DNA of 64,000 bases from Tillandsia leiboldiana (lineage: Eukaryota > Streptophyta > Magnoliopsida > Poales > Bromeliaceae), in assembly GCA_029204045.2 (NCBI GenBank), contig CM055080.1, positions 7,960,902 through 8,024,901 of the forward strand, given 5' to 3'. The notes under the pieces were generated by a model, which worked only from the letters and a program-made list of their open reading frames with translations, was not told the DNA's origin and did no database searches. Positions 11,822 to 24,155 of the stretch are shown one piece after another (position 1 is the stretch's first letter; the number at the start of each line of letters is the position of its first letter). Position numbers and translations under genes: made by a program.

Positions 11822-12290
11822 GCCTCCGCCCGGTGCACGCGCCCCGCGGTGGACCGCGCGCCTGCGCCACCCTCCGCCGCCGCGCTCCGCCGCGCTCCGC
11901 CGCCGCCGGCGCTTCTCCGGCCGCCGGAACAGTAACCCGAGCCTCGATTTCCGTGTTTTCGCGTCCGGGCTCAGAAAAATTCAAGTAAATAGTCCATTTC
12001 GCTCGTTTTCGCGCGCTGAATCCAAATCCGAGGTCCGATCGGCCAAATTCCACTTCTAAAATTTTCCAAAATTTCCCGGAAGAGTAGACTTGATCCAATT
12101 TCCGTTCCGGGTCACATTCTTGGCTCAGATAAGCGCGCAAACACCTCACACACCCAAAATGGACTACCAGAAAAGAAAACAAGCTCCAATTTTACCAGAA
12201 ACTCAATTCTGGGGCCCGGCACGCACACGCGCACACCCTGAAACCTCCAATCCAACAGTCAGCCCTAAAGTGGGGATTCGGGTCCTCACA

Positions 12291-13200
12291 GGCTGGGTCC
12301 GAGGAGAGCGGCAGGGAAGAGGGATTTTGTTGCAACAGCGGCTGGGTGGCAGAGGGTTTAGGGTTCGTGAGGAACCCTAACTCGGTTGGAACCTATATAT
12401 ATAGGGTTTGCAAAATTGCAATGTAGTCCCTCTAGCCTTGGTGTTTTAGCACCTGGTCCCTCACAGCATGTATTATTTACATCAAGGCCCCTCTCCCATG
12501 AGTGGCACGCTATCCGAGGCAAGAAATCCAGGGACCATTGTGCAAAAAGCTGTATTTTAGCCGTATTTCACGCTTTTCGAGACAACCGGACGGTCAAACT
12601 GAAAATCTGACACCGCCACGACGTCCGGCTCGACGAAACCTATCAGGTAGCGATTTTGGTTCGTTCAAATTTCGCTCCAGAATTTTTAAATTCCATCCTA
12701 TACTGTAAATTATCCAGTTCGGCACGCGTCACGATGCCTTAGGGTCGCCAGACGGAAATTCCGTCAGTGCCATTGTGTTCAGAACGTCGAAACGGATCAA
12801 AACGACCACCTGAATCACTATGTTCGGGTTCCGAACAGTGAATTAGTCAGCGTTGCAACCGCCGTTGTCCCGAAATTGAGGTTTACTGTTCATCTACAGT
12901 GGCCACTTAAGTGACACTGTGCACAAGCACGGTTACATTAGTCGCGAGATTCTCCCACTTCTTAGTTGAAATCTGGAAGATCCGACCGTCAGATCGAAAA
13001 GTGCTGAATATGAATCTCGCTCAGTTCGACGAGACGATCGCAACGGTCACCTCGGATTTCCAAGATCATGTCCGGATTGGAAAATAGCCTTTTTGTCTCG
13101 TAAATCGTGCAACTCGCACACTGGCAATTGACTAAATAAATCAACATAGGTCTTTTGAACCCGAAATCGACTACGATTCTGCTTTTAATCTATTTATTAA
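12291..13200. other. Unclassified repeat-like DNA
   Basis: Begins right at the LTR end. Contains a TATA-like stretch (ctatatatatagggtttgc near 12392) followed by phrases seen in plant LTR leader regions (tgcaatgtagtccctc). No ORF with recognisable homology. Possibly an older LTR into which the gypsy element inserted. Confidence 0.35.
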
Positions 13201-13204
13201 AAAT

Positions 13205-13271
13205 AAAATGTTTTGAGTCTTTACAATTTACAAGCACCAATTGCTTGATACTTATACAAGCATAGTAACCG

Positions 13272-13274
<3 letters not shown>
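13205..13274 (+). mobile_element. Family A MITE fragment (3' end only)
   Basis: Reads TTACAAGCACCAATTGCTTG, then TACAAGCATAGTAACCGGAC directly before (TA)n, the same junction as the right end of family A copies near 3345 and 3953. Confidence 0.55.

Positions 13275-13342
<68 letters not shown>
13275..13342. repeat. (TA)n microsatellite
   Basis: About 34 TA units, again directly abutting a family A terminus. Confidence 0.95.
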
Positions 13343-13345
<3 letters not shown>

Positions 13346-13407
13346 AGAGAGAGATTTTACAAAATTGCAAAACTAATCTATAAAAATTATATATATTTTC
13401 AAACCGA

Positions 13408-13622
13408 GTAGAGCTTAATTATATATATTTTTAAAAGTACAAATTTATTCAAATTTGTGAATTTTTTACCATAAAATTTATATTGGGATCCGTATTAAAG
13501 ACATTTAAGGAGATCTAAAGAGAAAGAAAGTATAATTGTACAAATCCCAATATAAATTTTATGGTAAAAAATTTATATGTATAAATAAACTTATACTTTT
13601 GAAAATATATAAATTCCACTCT
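13408..13622. mobile_element. Palindromic MITE-like element, family B (copy 3)
   Basis: Left arm GTAGAGCTTAATTATATATA, then TGTGAATTTTTTACCATAAA and TTTATATTGGGATCCGTAT. The right arm carries CCCAATATAAATTTTATGG and GGTAAAAAATTTATATGTAT. Same order as the copies at 3498 and 4017. Confidence 0.7.
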
Positions 13623-14150
13623 TTTCAAACCTACAATTTAAATGTATGTAGCTTGAAAAAGCAATAATAAAAATTATACTATAATTAGGTTCACATGATA
13701 TATAATTTTTAAATGATAGTCCTATCCAAAATTTATAATATTTGACGTATAAATATAAACTTTTTTGAAAATTAAATTTCAATTTTAAAAGTTTAAATAA
13801 AAATTTGAAGGCACAGTAAATGAATACACATTTTTTTTATTATTAATTTTTCTAATAGGTGCCGGTATTTATTTTGACCACAATTACTGGAGCAACAGCA
13901 GCACGTAAATCTTCCTAATAAAAATCAAATTTTCAGAAATAAAAAAAAAAAATTTAAAATTGAGTAGCAAAGTGCGCCATAGAAACTGTAGGACTGCAGC
14001 GGCAGTAATAGGTCTGCAGCCATTGTAAATGTAGACACACATAAATTCCCGCTCATAATATAATAATAATAATATTATTACTATTATTATAATATAATTT
14101 ATTATTTTTATATAATGTACCCACGAGATAATATGAAGCAGCTCCATAGC
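13623..14150. other. AT-rich upstream flank of the ERL gene
   Basis: No ORF or recognised repeat apart from an (AAT/ATT)n-like run near 14058-14100. Probably part of the ERL promoter. No clear TATA box could be fixed. Confidence 0.4.
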
Positions 14151-14199
14151 CATCAGGGCAAGGCAAGGTAGAGTGGGGCCCATCCCCGTACGTACGCTG

Positions 14200-14499
14200 T
14201 GGTCGACCTGCAGCACACTCCTCGGGCCTCTGGCCTCCGAAAGGAACAGTCACGTCGCTGTCGCGACCGCCATTTTGGTGCTACTCTTGCTCGCTACTCC
14301 TCCCTCCCTATTCCGCCCCACCCCTACTACGCCTTTCCCGTTTTAGTAACCCCAAATCTGAAAATCCCACCCCCCACCACCACCACCACCACAACTGCTC
14401 GAACTTCCCCTTCCATTCCTATCTCTTTCTCTCCTTCATTTGTTCTTGGTGATGAGAATGTAGAAGGAGACGACGACGAACACTTGCGCTTCGTCCGCA
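14200..14499 (+). promoter_or_regulatory. ERL 5' leader / core promoter region
   Basis: Pyrimidine-rich sequence with CCTCCCTATTCC, CCACCACCACC and TCTCTTTCTCTCC blocks, then the ATG at 14500. CT-rich 5' leaders are common in plant genes. The transcription start is not determined. Confidence 0.4.
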
Positions 14500-17400
14500 A
14501 TGGCGGCGGCGACGCACTTCGTTGCCGCGGTGGCAACGTTCCTCGTGCTCTTCGTCTGCGCCTCCGCGCTCCCCCAAGAAGGTCTCGCTTTTCTCTTTCC
14601 ATTTCTATATATACATATACTTTCAGGTTTGTATGTGTTTCCTAACTGCTGATGGGGAAGCACTTCTCTGGAACGCGCTCAGCTGCAGCGCTCGTGGCGC
14701 TCAAGGCCTCCTTCAGCGACGTCGCGAACGCGCTTCTCGATTGGAACCCTAGCGGCGGCGGCGGCGGCGTCGGCGTCGGAGACCACTGCGGGTGGAGAGG
14801 CGTCGTGTGCGACAACCTCACCTCCGCCGTTGTTTCATTGTATATATTTCTCGCCTTATCCTCTGCATCTTTTTTTATTTTATATATTTTTGAATTGTTT
14901 AATGTTTTAGTTGGTTGTACTTGTTTGTAAATAATTTATTTTTGATGGGTGGGTTTTTGTGAAAAAGGAACTTGTCGAACCTCAACCTGGGAGGGGAGAT
15001 CTCGCCGGCCGTTGGGGACTTGAAGAATCTGATTTCTGTGTACGTCGGTTTCCGCTTTACACAAAACCCCCCGCATTAGGATTTAATTATTTTTTTATTT
15101 TTGTATTCTGAGTGACTAGACCCGTCTGATTATTTGGATTGTTTGAGGTGACTTGTTTAATAATTTTGACTCGAGCTTTTGCTGTTGGTTTTTAATGCGT
15201 GGTTTCTTGTTGGGATGCAGAGATTTGAAGGGGAATAGGCTAACGGGGCAGATCCCGGATGAGATTGGGGATTGTGTTTTTCTGAAAAGCTTGTAATAAA
15301 AGAACTCTTTAAACATTTCTTTATTCTTCAACACGGTCCTCTATTTTTTTTTTTTGTCTTGATTTGGATTTCAAAATAATACAGGGATTTGTCTGGGAAT
15401 GCGCTCTATGGGGACATACCCTTCTCCATTTCCAAGCTGAAGAACCTTGAGGAGCTGTAAGCTCATCTATTTGGATCAGCCAAGTGCTTTTTTTTTTTTT
15501 TTTTTCTTTTTTGGGCTTTTAGGTTTTTTAATTTCTTTGCTCAATGGGATAATGTGATATAAGATATTACACGCAGGATGCTAAAGAACAACCAGCTCGC
15601 TGGTCCCATCCCTTCAACAATATCCCAGATTCCCAACCTGAAGACCTTGTAATTTTTTTTTTAAAGCTTTATTTTATATATCCTTCTTGTAATTATTTGG
15701 AATTATCTACTGAAAAAAAGAAATGATAATGGTTAACTGTATCAATCTAAGTTTTCTTCTATTGGCAGGGATTTGGCTCAAAACCAGCTTTCCGGGGACA
15801 TTCCCCGGCTCATCTACTGGAATGAAGTGCTTCAGTATTTGTAAGAGCTCTTCCTTATTTTCAACCTTATGCTTTTTAATATTTCACGTTCATGCTAGTA
15901 TTGAATTAAGATAGATGCTTGCTTGAGTTTTATGTTAAGGGACTAGTACGTAATGATTTTTCTTCAGAGGCTTGAGAGGCAACTCACTTACCGGAACTTT
16001 GTCGCCCGACATGTGCCAGATGACCGGCCTTTGGTACTTGTGAGTTAATATTTCTCTTATATATTCAAATACTTGTTTCTGAATCTACTTTTTCCTTTTG
16101 CATGTAGCTTGCTTTGATGTTGTTTTCTCTATGTTTTTTCTCATGCAGTGATGTCAGGGGAAATAACCTCACCGGCACTATTCCGGAGAGCATAGGCAAC
16201 TGTACCAGCTTTGAGATCTTGTATGCTAATTTTATCAACTATGAGTTTTTGTGCTCTGTGTTTCTGTTATATTGGGACTAAATATGTGGGTATTCTATTT
16301 TCGTAATCATGCAGGGACATATCATACAACCAAATTACAGGGGAAATTCCTTATAATATCGGCTTCTTGCAAGTTGCTACCTTGTATGTATTTTCTTCCA
16401 GTTTGGAGTGTCTTTGGAGTATTAGTTGTTATAAGTGGAGAGGCCATTCCCGGGGTCTTTAATGTGATGATTCTATCCTAATGATCTTTGTAGAGAAAAG
16501 AAGAATTGGACTATTTTCTACTAGGTGCCATATGAAGTATATCATGCTACATTATTGATTAGTTTCATACCACATAATGATATCGTACGGGTGCCTATAT
16601 GCCTTTTGCATCATCATTATGATTTTTCAAATGCTATTGTGTGTGTTATTTTTTGTGCCATGCTGTTTCGTAGGTCATTACAAGGGAATAGACTAACTGG
16701 GAAAATTCCAGAAGTGATTGGCCTAATGCAAGCTCTTGCAGTTCTGTAAGTGTTTGTTCTATAGTCGGAAGAACCCATCACAATGTTGAAATTACAACTT
16801 CAATATCAACCTTTCCATTCACTGAATGTGTGATCAAATGCTGCTTATTTGTCTGTCGGAACAAACAAATCATATTTAAATACCAGTTCGCCAACTAAGC
16901 AGGTTTCTAATAACTAGTCTTTTCCTTTTATCAATAGTCATTTGTCATTTAATTGATTTATTTTTTTAAGTACTGAACAAGGATCTGCATGATAATAAAT
17001 CTTTTTGCAAAATATATAGTTGGTTGTTGTTTGTTGATGGAGATGATTAAAAAGATTGAGGATGGTCCGATAAACATTTTTTTTTTAAAATATAACAATT
17101 CTTCACTAACAAATTTGTCAAGATCATTAATAGTACTGGTGCTGTAATATATTGCTGTTGAGGCATCATCATGATGCGTGCCATTGTTCACTTTTCAGGG
17201 ATCTGAGTGAAAATGAATTGATTGGGCTCATTCCACCAATATTAGGCAATCTATCTTACACTGGCAAATTGTGAGTAGTCTTAGCACTACTATATATTTC
17301 ATGTACACTGTTTAGCTTTATCTTGATGTTTTTATGTGAGATGCCTCTCAGGTACTTGCATGGTAACAAGCTTACTGGGCCAATCCCTCCGGAGTTGGGG

Positions 17401-20400
17401 AACATGACAAAGCTAAGCTATCTGTAAGGGCCTAGCTTAATTTTCTTTATTGCTGTGGATTTTGCTGTAAATTTCACGTACTATTGGTGATATTGCTTTT
17501 ACACAGGCAGTTGAATGACAACCAACTAGTGGGTACTATTCCTGCCGAGCTAGGAAAACTTGAGGATCTCTTTGAATTGTATGGATATCTCACCATGGAG
17601 CTAAATTAACATTTTGTAGCATTTGTTAGTACCAAGGATTTAAGTGAGATGGCACGGGTTCAACATGGCATGGGGTCGGGCCGAAAAATTGCTGGCACGG
17701 TACGACACGCGTGTTGTACCGTGCCGATGAGTGCCGGTCATAAAAAAATACATGTGTGCCGACACATAATGGCATTAAATATTTATTTTCTTTGTCAATA
17801 AAATTTTTTAATTGCTTATATTGTATTTTCATCAAATCTTTTGAACTTTATTAAAAAATTACTAAGTAATTTAAAGAACAGAAGGTTTTGAGCTGTGCCA
17901 CCAACACGAGGCTATATCGTGCCGGTGTCTTATTAGCACGACACGATACGGGCCGTGCCGATGGGTACTTAAATCCTTGGTTAGTACAAGTTATTTTACT
18001 TGGACTTGTTTGGCTTCTTACCATTTTAAGTATAATCCTGAAGGAATCTTGCAAACAACAACTTTGAGGGCCCCATTCCTTCAAATATCAGCTCTTGCAC
18101 CGCACTTAATAAATTGTAATTTTCCTTTTCCTTTTTGTTTCATTCTGATAAAGAGAATTAGTTTGAAATATAATATGTTCTAAGCTTCTATCGTTGTGTT
18201 TCAGCAATGTGCATGGAAATCGTCTGAACGGTTCTATTCCTTTGGGGTTTGAGAATTTGGAGAGTTTAACTTATCTGTGAGCGCTAACTACAGTTACTTT
18301 TGCGTAGAATAATATTTACTCAAACTTAATAGAAATGAGAAGTGTATCATTTTACTAGAATCCTTTTCTAGTAGCATTTATGTAGAGTTAAATGAGTTGA
18401 TGCTGATTTTGTCGTGCTTCAGGAACCTATCTTCCAACAATTTTAATGGCAAGATTCCCCTCGAGTTAGGTCTAATTGTCAACCTTGATACACTGTAAGA
18501 AATGCTTTCTAACCATGTAATGTAGTACTGAAATTGTTGAGTCTAACCTTTGCCATCCTTTCTTTGACTAAGGGACCTCTCCGACAATGAGTTTTCCGGG
18601 CCGGTTCCTGATTCTGTTGGAGATCTTGAGCACCTTCTTGAGCTGTAATTGGAAGATTAAACTCTTTTATTGCAAATGACTATCTTTATGTTAGTACCTT
18701 ATTTTTTTCTGAATGATTGCCTTACTCTCCCTCACATCCACCTTTAAATGTAGGAATTTGAGTAGGAATGATCTTAGTGGGCCGGTGCCTGCTGAATTTG
18801 GGAACCTAAGAAGTGTTCAAGTCATGTAAGCTTCCCATTGCTGAATTTTGGAACCTACGAAATATTCTGCGTTTTTGTTACTTCATCTCCTAGATTTGGC
18901 AACTCACATTGCTGTTATACAGCGATCTATCACACAACAACCTATCTGGTAAAATCCCTGGAGAACTGGGGCAGCTGCAAAACATTGAAACTTTGTGAGT
19001 CCCACTCTCTATATTTTTCTTTTTTTGTCGGGAAAGAGCTTTTCTTCCGTGAATTATTTTAACAAACTTGTCATAAATATATAGGATTCTGAACAACAAC
19101 AACTTGTACGGAGATATACCTGCTCAGTTAACCAATTGCTTTAGCTTAACTTCATTGTAAGCCTTTTCCAATTTCAGCATCATTTTAAAAAATATTTGCA
19201 TCGACTTTAAAATTACATGATTAGCCATCTGGTTTTAATTTCAGGAATCTCTCTTACAACAACTTTTCTGGACACATCCCATTGTCAAAGAACTTTTCAA
19301 GGTTTCCACCAGAAAGGTATTACAGACACCAAATTTGATCTCTTCCCTTATTTTTGTCAAGATTGATCTTATTGTATTTTTTTATTTGATACTTGTTTTC
19401 AGCTTCTTGGGCAATCCAATACTCTATGTTTGCTTTTCACAATCTTGTGGACACTCCATCCAGACATCAAGAGGTATAGTTGAGCAAAATTAGCAATCAA
19501 ATTATCGTTTATAATTTCCGGTTAAAACTCAGTGCATCCTGCTAACTAATTGATACTTAATCACTTCTATACCTTTTTTTTTTTTTTTTTATTACTTGTT
19601 GCAGTCGCCATTTCTCGAACTGCAGTTGTCTGCATATTTTTGGGCTGCATCACTTTACTCTCAATGACAATGGTGGCAATATACCGATCCAATCAACCAA
19701 CGCCCTTTGTTAAAGGATCGAACAGAGCTTTTCAAGGTTGGTGTCTTTAATTTTGAGTTCTTTCTATTCGAAGTTCATCTCTTTAATTTTATAGGTGCTT
19801 CTATTTGTTGTCTTAATCATTTAGCGATTCTTCTTCTTTAGGACCTCCAAAGCTGGTAGCCCTACAAATGGACATGGCGATTCATACATATGAAGATATC
19901 ATGAGGCTGACGGAGAACTTGAGCGAGAAATACATCATTGGCTATGGTGCCTCAAGTACGGTTTATAAATGTGTGCTTAAAAATGGCAAGGCTATAGCAA
20001 TTAAACGGCTTTTTAGTCAATACCGTCATAACATTCGTGAGTTTGAGACTGAACTGGAAACTGTTGGTAGCATCAGGCACCGAAACCTCGTTAGTTTGCA
20101 TGGCTACTCACTATCTCCTCATGGGAACCTCCTCTTCTATGATTACATGGAAAACGGTTCCTTGTGGGATCTTCTTCATGGTTTGTACCTCAAATATCAA
20201 AATTATCATCTTAATTTTATTTAAATTATTCTGTTAAATCAAATTTAAAATTTTATTTTAGGCCCATCAAAGAAAGTAAAGCTTGATTGGGACACGCGGC
20301 TAAAGATTGCTGTGGGGGCTGCACAAGGGCTAGCTTATCTCCACCACGACTGTGACCCCCGCATCATTCACCGGGATGTGAAGTCCTCTAACATTCTTCT

Positions 20401-21352
20401 CGATGAGAATTTTGAAGCTCACCTCTCGGATTTTGGTACGGCTAAATGCGTACCGTCTGCCAAAACCCATGCATCAACTTATGTTCTTGGGACTATCGGC
20501 TATATCGATCCGGAGTATGCAAGAACGTCAAGGATCAATGAGAAGTCAGATGTCTATAGTTTCGGTATTGTTCTTCTGGAGCTGCTCACGGGAAAGAAGG
20601 CTGTGGATAATGAATCCAATCTGCATCAATTGGTTTGTTACTTGACCTCATTCGATACTTGAAATCTTATTTTGCCTCGTGATAAATCATAATGTCATCG
20701 ATTTATCGCTCAATCTATTTCATGTAATTCAATCCTCAAGCTTTTAATTCTTATAGCTGGTCCATAACATATTCATTTTGGAAATTCTAGTCCTTCAGTT
20801 TGATCCGTAAACATATAAGCCGCACTAATTCTAAATCATTAGAGAGAGATTGAACAATTTTTAACATGGTGGTTTACATGATGTTAGCTATCCGACTAAA
20901 TGTTTGAACGAGGACAGCTAAAATTTGCAAGTTCAACTAACTCTTGGATCCCCTTATCCTACAATAATTGATTGAATTATGTTCTCGATGTGCAGATCCT
21001 CTCGAAAGCGGACGACAACACGGTGATGGAAGCGGTGGACTCAGAAGTGTCGGTTACGTGCATGGATATGGGTCTCGTGAGGAAGGCATTCCAGCTGGCA
21101 CTGCTTTGCACTAAGAGGCACCCGTCCGACAGGCCGACCATGCATGAGGTGGTGCGGGTGCTGCTCTCTCTACTGCCTACTGCTGCTCCGAGCTTGTCCA
21201 TGCCTTCTTGCTTAATGCCTCCTACTAAAACAGTTGCAGATTACTCGAAATTCGTGGGGAAGCATCGAGGAGATGCTAACGATGATGATAGTTCGTCCGA
21301 CAGGCAGTGGTTTGTGCGGTTCGGAGAAGTCATATCTAAGAGCACCATTTGA
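14500..21352 (+). CDS. ERL1: ERECTA-like LRR receptor-like serine/threonine kinase (ERL1/ERL2 type)
   Basis: Plasma-membrane receptor kinase. ERECTA-family members perceive EPF/EPFL peptides with TMM and SERK co-receptors and control stomatal patterning and organ growth. Exons: 14500-14581, 14689-14839, 14968-15039, 15221-15292, 15385-15456, 15577-15648, 15769-15840, 15968-16039, 16149-16220, 16315-16383, 16674-16745, 17199-17270, 17352-17423, 17507-17578, 18044-18115, 18205-18276, 18423-18494, 18573-18644, 18754-18825, 18923-18994, 19085-19156, 19245-19316, 19403-19473, 19605-19736, 19842-20180, 20262-20632, 20996-21352. The spliced length is 2940 nt, 979 residues plus stop, close to the usual 966-976. 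Order: signal peptide (FVAAVATFLVLFVCASA), CGWRGVVCDN cap, about 20 LRRs at one per 72-nt exon, TM (TAVVCIFLGCITLLSMTMVA), kinase with GYGASSTVYKC, AIKRL, HRDVKSSN, DFG and the tail EVISKSTI. Start and exon 2 acceptor fit the family; exon 2 acceptor is the least certain border. ERL1 versus ERL2 cannot be settled here. Confidence 0.95.
17633..17979. mobile_element. hAT-like MITE, family H (copy 1), in ERL intron 14
   Basis: 347 bp with terminal inverted repeats CAAGGATTTAAGT and ACTTAAATCCTTG, flanked by a perfect 8-bp duplication GTTAGTAC (17625-17632 and 17980-17987). The 8-bp duplication points to the hAT superfamily. No ORF. The inner part is rich in GGCACG/CGTGCC words. Its right end lies 64 bp upstream of exon 15. 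Confidence 0.9.
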
Positions 21353-22308
21353 AGATGGAGGGATTTGGATTAATTAGATAACATATCTTTTAAGAATTGA
21401 ATTAATGACCCAATTTTGCTGGTGATTATGCAGATGGTGCGGTGTAACTTTCGTTTCGAAGTACATACGCTTGTAGAATTAGGTTAAGTTTATGAATGTA
21501 GGTTGGCGATCTAATTTCGCAGGATTGGTACTTCAGAATCTGAAAAAAGAGAGAAAAGCAATCCTTTTTTTTTTTTTCCTTTTTCCTTCTCTTTTTTCTT
21601 TCTTGTGAGTCGTTGTGAGTTGTTACTGTGGACGGAAAAATCTCGTGGGAGACTTGATTAGTAATCCCAAAATTTAAAGCTTTTATGAGGGGTATAGGTA
21701 AGGGACAGGTTTGTCATGCCAATTGCATTGAGAGGGCAATATTATTTAATGAAGGGGTAACACTCGTAAGTAGCTATATATATATAGAGAGCTCCGTGGG
21801 GTCTCACGAGAACATTCAATGTGGGGTTCATAGTGGAGGAAAATCTTGTGAAATGAGGAATTGCATGGTGCAGGTAAAGGCAATAGAGTGATGGTCTTGT
21901 TCCTCTATGTAGTTTGGATACAACTTTCCTTATTTGAGGAGCTGGGGATGTGTGTGAAACAGTGAATGTTTTAGGAAAGGTCAAAATTTGGGTCCTACCC
22001 TACGGATAATTCTGTCACCTGTTCAAAAAATGCTGGGAGCGTGCAGAGTAGGTGAGATGCAGTTATTATTGTTCTTAATGAAATCAGGATATGTGTTAGG
22101 TAAAATAATTTGATAGCATATCAACGTGTACTAATTTATAGTCAAAATATGTTCTTCTTCCTTTCCAAAACGTTGGATGAATGAAACGTGGCCATGTATA
22201 TAATTTGCTAATTCTAATGCGTTGCAGTCCTTTGCAGAAATTTGAAAAGCTGATCGCAGTGAGAAGGTGTATGGACTGGAGTTCTTAAAAATTCAAACAT
22301 AGAGGTTG
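21353..22308 (+). other. ERL 3'UTR and downstream flank
   Basis: Follows the ERL stop. Contains a T-rich stretch near 21565-21600 and a (TA)n at 21776-21786. No poly(A) signal could be chosen with confidence. No further gene. Confidence 0.4.
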
Positions 22309-22867
22309 TGTTAAATGCATAATGCAGCAAAAGTATCCGTTAGTATCTTTTACGGAAGCGATTCATATTAGAATGCAGTAAGTTTCGGATCGTAGGGGTT
22401 GATTCACGTGTCCTCAAATCGTCCACAAAAGTCTTCTCACGCTCCAAAACCGCGGTAAACTAAGCTATGAACGATTGTTCAAAACTCTCTAGAAGCAATA
22501 GGTTAATGGAAGATATGGTTTATCGAACAATCTCTCTAGAAGCAATAAGTTAATGGAAGGTGGTTTATCTCTCTTGCAAGATGGCTTGCAAATTTCTCAC
22601 GAATTTCAAAATAATTTCTCTATTTTTTGTTTATATTATCACAGGAGAATTGCCCGTATATGTATAAGGATCCCAACATCTTAATAGATAAGTACAATAT
22701 TAGGCCGAATCAATTTATAATTGCTATCCTAATATGGCTAGAGTATATTTCTAATTAGCTGTCCAAATTAAAAGCGAGATTAAATCTAGTCTAATTAGAT
22801 AACATAATAACCATCGGATCGAGCCCGATCATGGTCACATTCGATTCGGTTTGATCGAATGCCAACA
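22309..22867 (+). mobile_element. Candidate copia-type LTR (fragment)
   Basis: Starts TGTTAAATGCATAATGCAGC and ends CGAATGCCAACA. It is followed by TCTCCCACTCACACATAATG, a phrase often seen just inside plant copia LTRs. It contains a near-repeat of CTCTAGAAGCAATA(G/A)GTTAA (22490 and 22533). No partner LTR or target duplication was seen. Confidence 0.35.
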
Positions 22868-24155
22868 TCTCCCACTCACACATAATGGGATTTATGCCAT
22901 CGTAACCACTTCCTCTACATTACACCATTGTTGATTCCATTCATATAGGGAAATGAACAGTACGGTCGCAGAGTCAACCTACATTTTGGAGCTCTACACT
23001 AGAAACCGTATAAGGCCAGCATAGAGACATCAACCCTCAAAAATATTAGACTTGTGATATAGTGCATCAGCTTTCGCTAAAGTGGTAAAGTGCGGCTAAG
23101 TCAACTTGAACATATTTAAAAATATGATTAAAATGAGTTAGAGCAAATTTGGTTCGAATCAAATGCATTTGGACCAAAGTTGAGTCGGAAAATGGGTGAA
23201 AAAAACTCAAACTACTTTCGGGCGCCCTAAACATGGTGCGGGCGCCCGGCGCTAAAGTAGCGGGCACTGGGGCAGGTGCTACGTTCGTACTGTCATACTC
23301 CCAACCCAAGAGCTGGAAATTTGGTGCACGCAGGCTTTCGGACGCTCGGGGTGTCCTGCGGGTGCCCGGATCGACAGTAACAGGCACAGGTGAGGGCGCC
23401 CTTGAGAGCCAGCGAACTATAGTCGCGAAGTTTCGGACGCCCAGAACAGGCTCGCAGGCTCTCGAAACGCGCGAAGACTGACATAGTATTGTGGTAAATA
23501 GAAGATTTTTCTTGGGGCAAATAGGTCATTCACACCTTCTGTCACTCCTGCCTAACCCCTGACTGAAACCCATTTTAAAACTATTTTCCTTATCTCTCTC
23601 TCCATCACATTTCCAACTCTCTCTTTCTCTTTCCCTACGTGCTATCCAGATAAGGGGAAGCGGAAACAGTAGAAGGGGATGAGGAAGCCTAAGCTGTGGA
23701 GAGCCCTGTGGCTTAGGGTTTGATCTCCAAAACAGCTAGAGAAAGTTGGAGAAGACCTCAAGGAAGACTTTGGGAGAAGTAAAGAACCATTTTCCCCATC
23801 TCTTTTGCTTGGAAGCTTGAGAAGATATGTGAGAAAAATTAAGATTTTTAGGGTTTTTGAGTTTTATGGGTTTTAAAAAAGATAAAATGATCTCTTATGT
23901 GTTTCTATCCTAATTTTAAGGTTTTCTTGAAGGTTCAAGTGATCAAGCTACCTTTTTTGCAAAAATGCAACTAAGGTAAGGGATTTCACTGAAAAGGGTG
24001 ATCTTAACTTTTTTTTCTTTATTTCATTTAATCTAGAAGTATGTTAGTAAAAGTAGATGTGTAGAGAATACATGAGTATTGAGCAACTAGGGATTAGCCC
24101 TAAATGGTATGTGTAAACAAAATCTAGTGGTAGGTTGGACATGTGTAGCATAAAT
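22868..24155. other. Unclassified intergenic repeat-like DNA
   Basis: Includes a GC-rich block (23215-23480) with GGGCGCCC words like those in the gypsy U3, then pyrimidine-rich DNA (23590-23640). No protein homology recognised. Confidence 0.35.

Larger units (their letters stand above)
5096..12290 (-). mobile_element. Ty3/gypsy LTR retrotransposon, probably Del/Tekay-like, pol-deleted (TR-GAG-like)
   Basis: Two homologous direct repeats (5096-6367 and 11007-12290) are the same end of a long LTR. On the minus strand the 5' LTR is 9141-12290 (3150 bp, TGTGAGGACC...GGGGCGTGACA). An iMet-type primer binding site is at 9121-9132. A gag pseudogene occupies 7283-8863, a polypurine tract 6368-6379, and the 3' LTR 5096-6367, which is cut by the N gap. 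Only the first part of protease is present, with no reverse transcriptase, RNase H or integrase. The element must rely on a relative for mobility, if it moves at all. Del-type assignment rests on LTR length and the gag sequence, not on a tree. The right flank is GGCTG; the left flank is in the gap. Confidence 0.85.
9141..12290 (-). repeat. 5' LTR of the gypsy element, 3150 bp
   Basis: On the minus strand it starts TGTGAGGACCCGAATC at 12290 and ends GGGGCGTGACA at 9141, with TG...CA termini. The U3 (about 11250-12290) is GC-rich. The rest is moderate GC and includes the segment 9560-9660, which is also found inverted in the LTR at 24156 (26620-26710). Confidence 0.85.

Noticed and set aside
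11195..12182. 314-codon minus-strand ORF
   Set aside because: Same U3 sequence as above in the other LTR. The frame is not conserved between copies, so it is compositional.
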